The notes beneath the pieces are model-generated. The model was not told the DNA's origin, did no database searches, and saw only the letters and a list, made by a program, of their open reading frames with translations. Below, one piece after another: positions 60,739 to 64,000 of a stretch of 64,000 nt of DNA. The stretch covers positions 1-64,000 of the forward strand of contig CAKVHE010000001.1 of assembly GCA_934747885.1 (NCBI GenBank), read 5' to 3'. The translations under genes and the position numbers were made by a program. Every line of letters begins with the position of its first letter. The first letter of the stretch is position 1. The DNA is from an uncultured Clostridia bacterium. Lineage in GTDB: Bacteria > Bacillota > Clostridia > Christensenellales > UBA1242.

Positions 60739-62295
60739 TTATGTTGCGTAGTCAACGCTGCGAGTTTCACGAATGATGCTAACTTTTATTTGACCTGGAT
60801 ATTCCATCTCGCTTTCTATCTTGCGAGCAATTTCCTTTGCCAAAATTACAATGCCGTCATCGTTTACTTCTTCTGGTTTTACCGCAACACGAATTTCTCT
60901 ACCTGCTTGAATAGCATAACAATTTGCAACACCCTTAAACTCTTTGGCAATGCTTTCGAGTTTTTCAAGTCTTTTAATATAAGTTTCAAGCGATTCGCGC
61001 CTTGCGCCCGGTCTTGACGAACTAATGGCGTCGGCAATTTGAACTATCATGGCCTCAATTGATTTGTACTCAACGTCACCGTGATGAGCCTCAATGCAGT
61101 GTACAACCGCTTCCGGTTCTTTGTATTTGCGAGCAAGTTCTACCCCAATTTGAACATGGGTGCCCTCTACTTCAAAGTCCATGGCTTTGCCAATATCATG
61201 CAACAAGCCACCGCGTTTTGCCACCTTTTCGTCCGCGCCGAGTTCGCCGGCAATTAGGCCAGCAATATACGACGTTTCTAGGCTATGTTTTAATACGTTT
61301 TGACCGTAACTAGTACGATATTTTAGTCTACCTAAGATTTTTGTAAGTTCTGGATTGATGCCAAAGATGCCAGCATCAAAGGCAGCATTTTCACCGGCCT
61401 CTTTGATAACGTTTTCAAGGTCTTTTTTAACCTTTTCTACCACTTCTTCAATCCTACCTGGGTGAATTCTGCCATCACTAATTAGTTTTTCAATGGTTTG
61501 ACGCGCTACTTCACGCCTGATTGGGTCAAAGCAACTAATGATAACGGCCTCTGGCGTGTCGTCAACAATTAAGTCTACACCGGTGGCGTTTTCTATGGCT
61601 TTGATGTTACGACCTTCACGGCCAATAATTCTGCCTTTCATTTCGTCGTTTGGCAAGGTGATTGCCGAAACCGTAACCTCGGCAGTGTGGTCGGTTGCGC
61701 AACGTTGAATGGCTTGCACCACAATTTCTTTTGCCTCGGTATCGGCTTTTGCGCGGGCTTCTTCTTCTAGTTTTTTAACCAAAGTGCCAGCCTCGCGTCT
61801 TGCATCTTCTTCGATGCTTTTTACTACCTCAGCTTTGGCTTCTGCCTGAGATAGTTTTGCAATGCGTTCAAGCTCGGCAATTGCTTTTTGTTCTGTTTGT
61901 TCAAGTTGTTTTTCTTTGCTTTCGAGCGCTTGCATTTTTCGGTCTAATTGTTCGCGCTGGTCGTCTATATATGATGCTTTGCGATCCAAAGATTCTTCTT
62001 TTTTGTCTAGGGTTTCTTCTTTTTGACGCAAGCGGTTTTCAAATCTTGTAAGCTCCGCTCTTTGTTCTTTTAGTTCGTCTTCGGCTTGCGTTTTCATTTT
62101 TAAAAGCTGTTCTTTTGATTCAATCTCAAATTCTTTACGCAAAACTTTGACTTCTGCGCGGGCTTCGTCGAGCAATTTGGTTGAATTTTCTTTGGCTTGT
62201 TTGTACTGCTTTTTACTAACAAAATGGTAGTAACAAAATAAGCCGGCAGATGCCAAAAATAAAACGCTACCGATAATAATTAAAGCTATTCCCAT
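60739..62295 (-). CDS. rny: Ribonuclease Y
   Basis: Membrane-anchored endoribonuclease that starts mRNA decay in Firmicutes. 518 residues: N-terminal membrane helix (about 3-25), long coiled coil (about 30-195), KH domain with [27 protein letters not shown] domain with [14 protein letters not shown] and HCIEAHHGD, and the C-terminal [17 protein letters not shown]. All parts present. PNPase and RNase III are also encoded here. AAAGGAGGT before the ATG; own promoter at 62377-62406. Confidence 0.98.
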   Translation of the reverse strand: MGIALIIIGSVLFLASAGLFCYYHFVSKKQYKQAKENSTKLLDEARAEVKVLRKEFEIESKEQLLKMKTQAEDELKEQRAELTRFENRLRQKEETLDKKEESLDRKASYIDDQREQLDRKMQALESKEKQLEQTEQKAIAELERIAKLSQAEAKAEVVKSIEEDARREAGTLVKKLEEEARAKADTEAKEIVVQAIQRCATDHTAEVTVSAITLPNDEMKGRIIGREGRNIKAIENATGVDLIVDDTPEAVIISCFDPIRREVARQTIEKLISDGRIHPGRIEEVVEKVKKDLENVIKEAGENAAFDAGIFGINPELTKILGRLKYRTSYGQNVLKHSLETSYIAGLIAGELGADEKVAKRGGLLHDIGKAMDFEVEGTHVQIGVELARKYKEPEAVVHCIEAHHGDVEYKSIEAMIVQIADAISSSRPGARRESLETYIKRLEKLESIAKEFKGVANCYAIQAGREIRVAVKPEEVNDDGIVILAKEIARKIESEMEYPGQIKVSIIRETRSVDYAT

Positions 62296-62376
62296 TTTTA
62301 CCTCCTTTTTATTTTTGCCTTGTTGGCGTTAAAATTTTTTAGTTTGTTGAACAAAAAAAATTTGTCCCACAAAATT

Positions 62377-62406
62377 ATTTTAACACCTTAAAAACCACGT
62401 TGTCAA
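62377..62406 (-). promoter_or_regulatory. Promoter for rny
   Basis: TTGACA (62401-62406), an 18-nt spacer and TAAAAT (62377-62382) on the minus strand. Confidence 0.85.
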
Positions 62407-62419
62407 GGAAAAACGCAAA

Positions 62420-62460
62420 AAACAAAAATCTCACAAAAGGCTTGCCTTTGCGAGATTTCT
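62420..62460 (-). terminator. Terminator after recA
   Basis: AAATCTC, CAAA and GGC on one side pair with GCC, TTTG and GAGATTT on the other (62426-62458), with small mismatches; the minus strand ends in a T-rich tract. Confidence 0.85.
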
Positions 62461-62475
62461 TAAAATTTAAAACAA

Positions 62476-63483
62476 TTATTTGGCGCGGATTTCTTGTTCT
62501 ATTTCGGCACAAAGTTCTGGATTGTTGGCCAAGTAATTGCGTGCATTTTCTTTGCCTTGACCAATTTTGTCGCCTTTGTAAGCAAACCACGAGCCACTCT
62601 TTTCTATTACGCCAGCGTCTACACCCATATCAATTAGGCAGCCTTCTTTGCTAACGCCAACGCCATAAATAATGTCAAATTCGGCTTGTTTGAATGGAGG
62701 TGCAAGTTTGTTTTTTACTACCTTTACACGAGTGCGGTTACCTACGCTGTCTGAGCCGTCTTTAAGTGTGTCAATTTTGCGAACATCCAAACGAATACTT
62801 GCGTAAAATTTAAGCGCTTTACCACCCGGTGTGGTTTCTGGCGAGCCAAACATTACACCCACTTTTTCACGCAGTTGGTTGATAAATACTACACAAGTTT
62901 TAGTTTTGTTGGTTATACCAGCAAGTTTACGCAACGCTTGCGACATTAAACGCGCTTGCAAACCCACGTGCGAATCACCCATTTCACCTTCTATTTCGGC
63001 TTTTGGAGTTAGCGCAGCAACCGAGTCGATAACAATAATATCTAGTGCGCCTGAGTGAACCAATTGGTCAACAATTTCTAGCGCTTGTTCACCGTTGTCT
63101 GGTTGCGACACATACAAATTTTTTAAATCTACCCCCAAGCGTTGAGCGTAGGTTGGGTCTAGCGCGTGTTCTGCGTCAATAAACGCAGCCGTGCCACCCA
63201 ATTTTTGCGCTTCTGCAATCATGTGCAACGATACGGTGGTTTTGCCAGAAGATTCTGGTCCGTATATTTCAATAATTCTGCCACGAGGCACCCCACCAAT
63301 GCCAAGTGCTAAATCTAGCGCCAAACAGCCGGTTGGAATAACCTCAATGTTGCGATTTACATCTTCGTCCCCAAGTCGCATAATGGAGCCCTTGCCGTGT
63401 TGCTTTTCTATTTGAGCAATAACCTCATCTAGGGCTTTTTGTTTTGCGCCAATAACTTTTTCGTCTTTTGCTTCCTTTGCCAT
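62476..63483 (-). CDS. recA: Recombinase RecA
   Basis: ATP-dependent strand-exchange protein and activator of LexA cleavage. 335 residues: Walker [15 protein letters not shown], Walker B-like [29 protein letters not shown]2 region [30 protein letters not shown], and a short C-terminal domain. Intact and full length. The promoter carries a LexA-like site. In Firmicutes cinA often lies between pgsA and recA; it is absent here. AGGAGAA before the ATG. Confidence 0.99.
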   Translation of the reverse strand: MAKEAKDEKVIGAKQKALDEVIAQIEKQHGKGSIMRLGDEDVNRNIEVIPTGCLALDLALGIGGVPRGRIIEIYGPESSGKTTVSLHMIAEAQKLGGTAAFIDAEHALDPTYAQRLGVDLKNLYVSQPDNGEQALEIVDQLVHSGALDIIVIDSVAALTPKAEIEGEMGDSHVGLQARLMSQALRKLAGITNKTKTCVVFINQLREKVGVMFGSPETTPGGKALKFYASIRLDVRKIDTLKDGSDSVGNRTRVKVVKNKLAPPFKQAEFDIIYGVGVSKEGCLIDMGVDAGVIEKSGSWFAYKGDKIGQGKENARNYLANNPELCAEIEQEIRAK

Positions 63484-63515
63484 TTTTGTTCTCCTAGTAT
63501 TTAATTTATGCTATA

Positions 63516-63545
63516 ATTATAGCACATATGTTCTATAAAATGCAA
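63516..63545 (-). promoter_or_regulatory. recA promoter
   Basis: TTGCAT (63540-63545), an 18-nt spacer and TATAAT (63516-63521) on the minus strand. The -10 sits in the perfect palindrome GCTATAATTATAGC (63510-63523). Confidence 0.8.
63522..63533. promoter_or_regulatory. Possible LexA (SOS) box in the recA promoter
   Basis: On the minus strand GAACATATGTGC fits the Gram-positive LexA core GAAC-N4-GTTC with one mismatch. It lies between -35 and -10, an ideal repressor position, and shares the GTGC half-site with the box before ruvC. Confidence 0.6.
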
Positions 63546-63577
63546 CAAGTTTTCGAACAAATTTTTGAAAATTTGCC

Positions 63578-63604
63578 AAAAGTGGCAATGTTTTTGCCAC
63601 TTTA
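63578..63604 (-). terminator. Terminator-like hairpin after the probable pgsA
   Basis: AAAGTGGCAA (63579-63588) pairs with TTGCCACTTT (63594-63603), loop TGTTT; only a short T run on the minus strand. Confidence 0.7.
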
Positions 63605-63619
63605 TTACACTTTTGTTTG

Positions 63620-64000
63620 TTATTTATTTGTTTTTGCTTTTGTTGCAGTTTTTGTTTTTGTAGCTTTTTTTACTGTCTTTTTTGCGAGTTCTCTTTCTTC
63701 TGCTTTTTGGTTTTCGGTTTCGGTTGGTTGCATGGTTACTGCCTCTTGAACCTCTGGTTGCTCTTTGGCTTTGGCCGCCTCATCGTCACCTACCGAAAAA
63801 ATTGAACTCCAATTATTTACGGTGTAATTAACGCAAGACAATACGGCAAGACCGGCACCAACTGCCAAAATTGATACGCCAAGTGTTAAAATATACTCTA
63901 TTGGCATTGCACCGATTTTTGCGCTGTCGCCCTCTGGCAAAACGCCTACAAGTGCAATATACAACATAATTACCACAATGGCTACATCAATAAAGATGGT
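63620..64000 (-). CDS. pgsA: Probable phosphatidylglycerophosphate synthase, C-terminal part
   Basis: The frame is open to the window edge, so only about the last 126 residues are seen. Two hydrophobic segments (FIDVAIVVIMLYIALVGVLP and YILTLGVSILAVGAGLAVLSCVNYTVNNW) match the last helices of PgsA, which end with a similar V-L-S-G-x-x-Y pattern. The place before recA and rny agrees with the pgsA-(cinA)-recA-rny order of Firmicutes. A 50-residue Lys/Thr/Glu tail follows, unlike typical PgsA. The active-site motif would lie outside the window. Confidence 0.58.
   Translation of the reverse strand, partial: TIFIDVAIVVIMLYIALVGVLPEGDSAKIGAMPIEYILTLGVSILAVGAGLAVLSCVNYTVNNWSSIFSVGDDEAAKAKEQPEVQEAVTMQPTETENQKAEERELAKKTVKKATKTKTATKAKTNK

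Overview
The window reads as chromosomal DNA of a low-to-moderate GC, fermentative Firmicutes (Clostridia-like, probably uncultured). Supporting signs are the classical Firmicutes gene orders (rnc-smc-ftsY, ylxM-ffh-rpsP-khpA-rimM-trmD, infC-rpmI-rplT, pta-ackA, pgsA-recA-rny, ruvC-ruvA-ruvB-queA-tgt-yajC), homologues of Bacillus YlbJ and YtxC, a zinc-ribbon L32, strong sigma-A promoters and GGAGG-type ribosome binding sites. TGA is used as a stop (for example in rbgA), so the code is standard. About 60 of 67 genes lie on the minus strand, as expected for one replichore arm. I see no prophage, insertion sequence, CRISPR array or rRNA operon.

Layout. 1-3460: an AT-rich stretch with a perfect 70-bp direct repeat, a tRNA-associated nested inverted repeat, a small membrane protein and a 695-residue lipoprotein. 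3463-18205: pnp/rpsO, rel, recJ, secD/secF, yajC, queuosine genes tgt/queA and Holliday-junction genes ruvC/A/B. 18355-20592: an unknown protein and an exported DUF6273-like protein. 20776-35588: ribosome biogenesis, SRP and chromosome segregation (rplS to smc), rnc, plsX, rpmF, ackA, pta. 35669-41256: mixed-strand genes (tmcAL, PnuC-like, patatin, ylbJ, rsmD). 41346-41980: tRNA-Leu plus two kinds of repeat element. 41982-53957: yebC, TrmH-family methylase, rplT/rpmI/infC, thrS, ytxC-like, Mrr-like nuclease, PAP2, queH, argS and several unknowns. 54073-56609: a three-gene nucleotide-deoxysugar cluster. 57003-57766: three tRNAs and a candidate small RNA. 58166-64000: glycosyltransferase, acetyltransferase, unknown gene, rny, recA and the 3' end of a probable pgsA.

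Most genes are informational housekeeping: tRNA and rRNA maturation, translation, protein targeting (Ffh, FtsY, SecDF, YajC), recombination (RuvABC, RecA, RecJ), mRNA turnover (PNPase, RNase Y, RNase III) and stringent response (Rel). Pta and AckA indicate ATP generation from acetyl-CoA via acetate.

The most unusual material is non-coding. (1) A tandem pair of 132-nt units after yebC has stems that differ in sequence but keep their pairing. (2) A family of nested inverted repeats follows both tRNA-Leu genes and the first 70-bp repeat, each with two competing 3' arms. (3) An orphan transcription unit of about 158 nt lies after tRNA-Gly. (4) A hairpin leader precedes an unknown gene. (5) Two terminators overlap the translation start of the next gene. 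I found no unmistakable new protein system; no database search was possible and family names rest on motifs read by eye.
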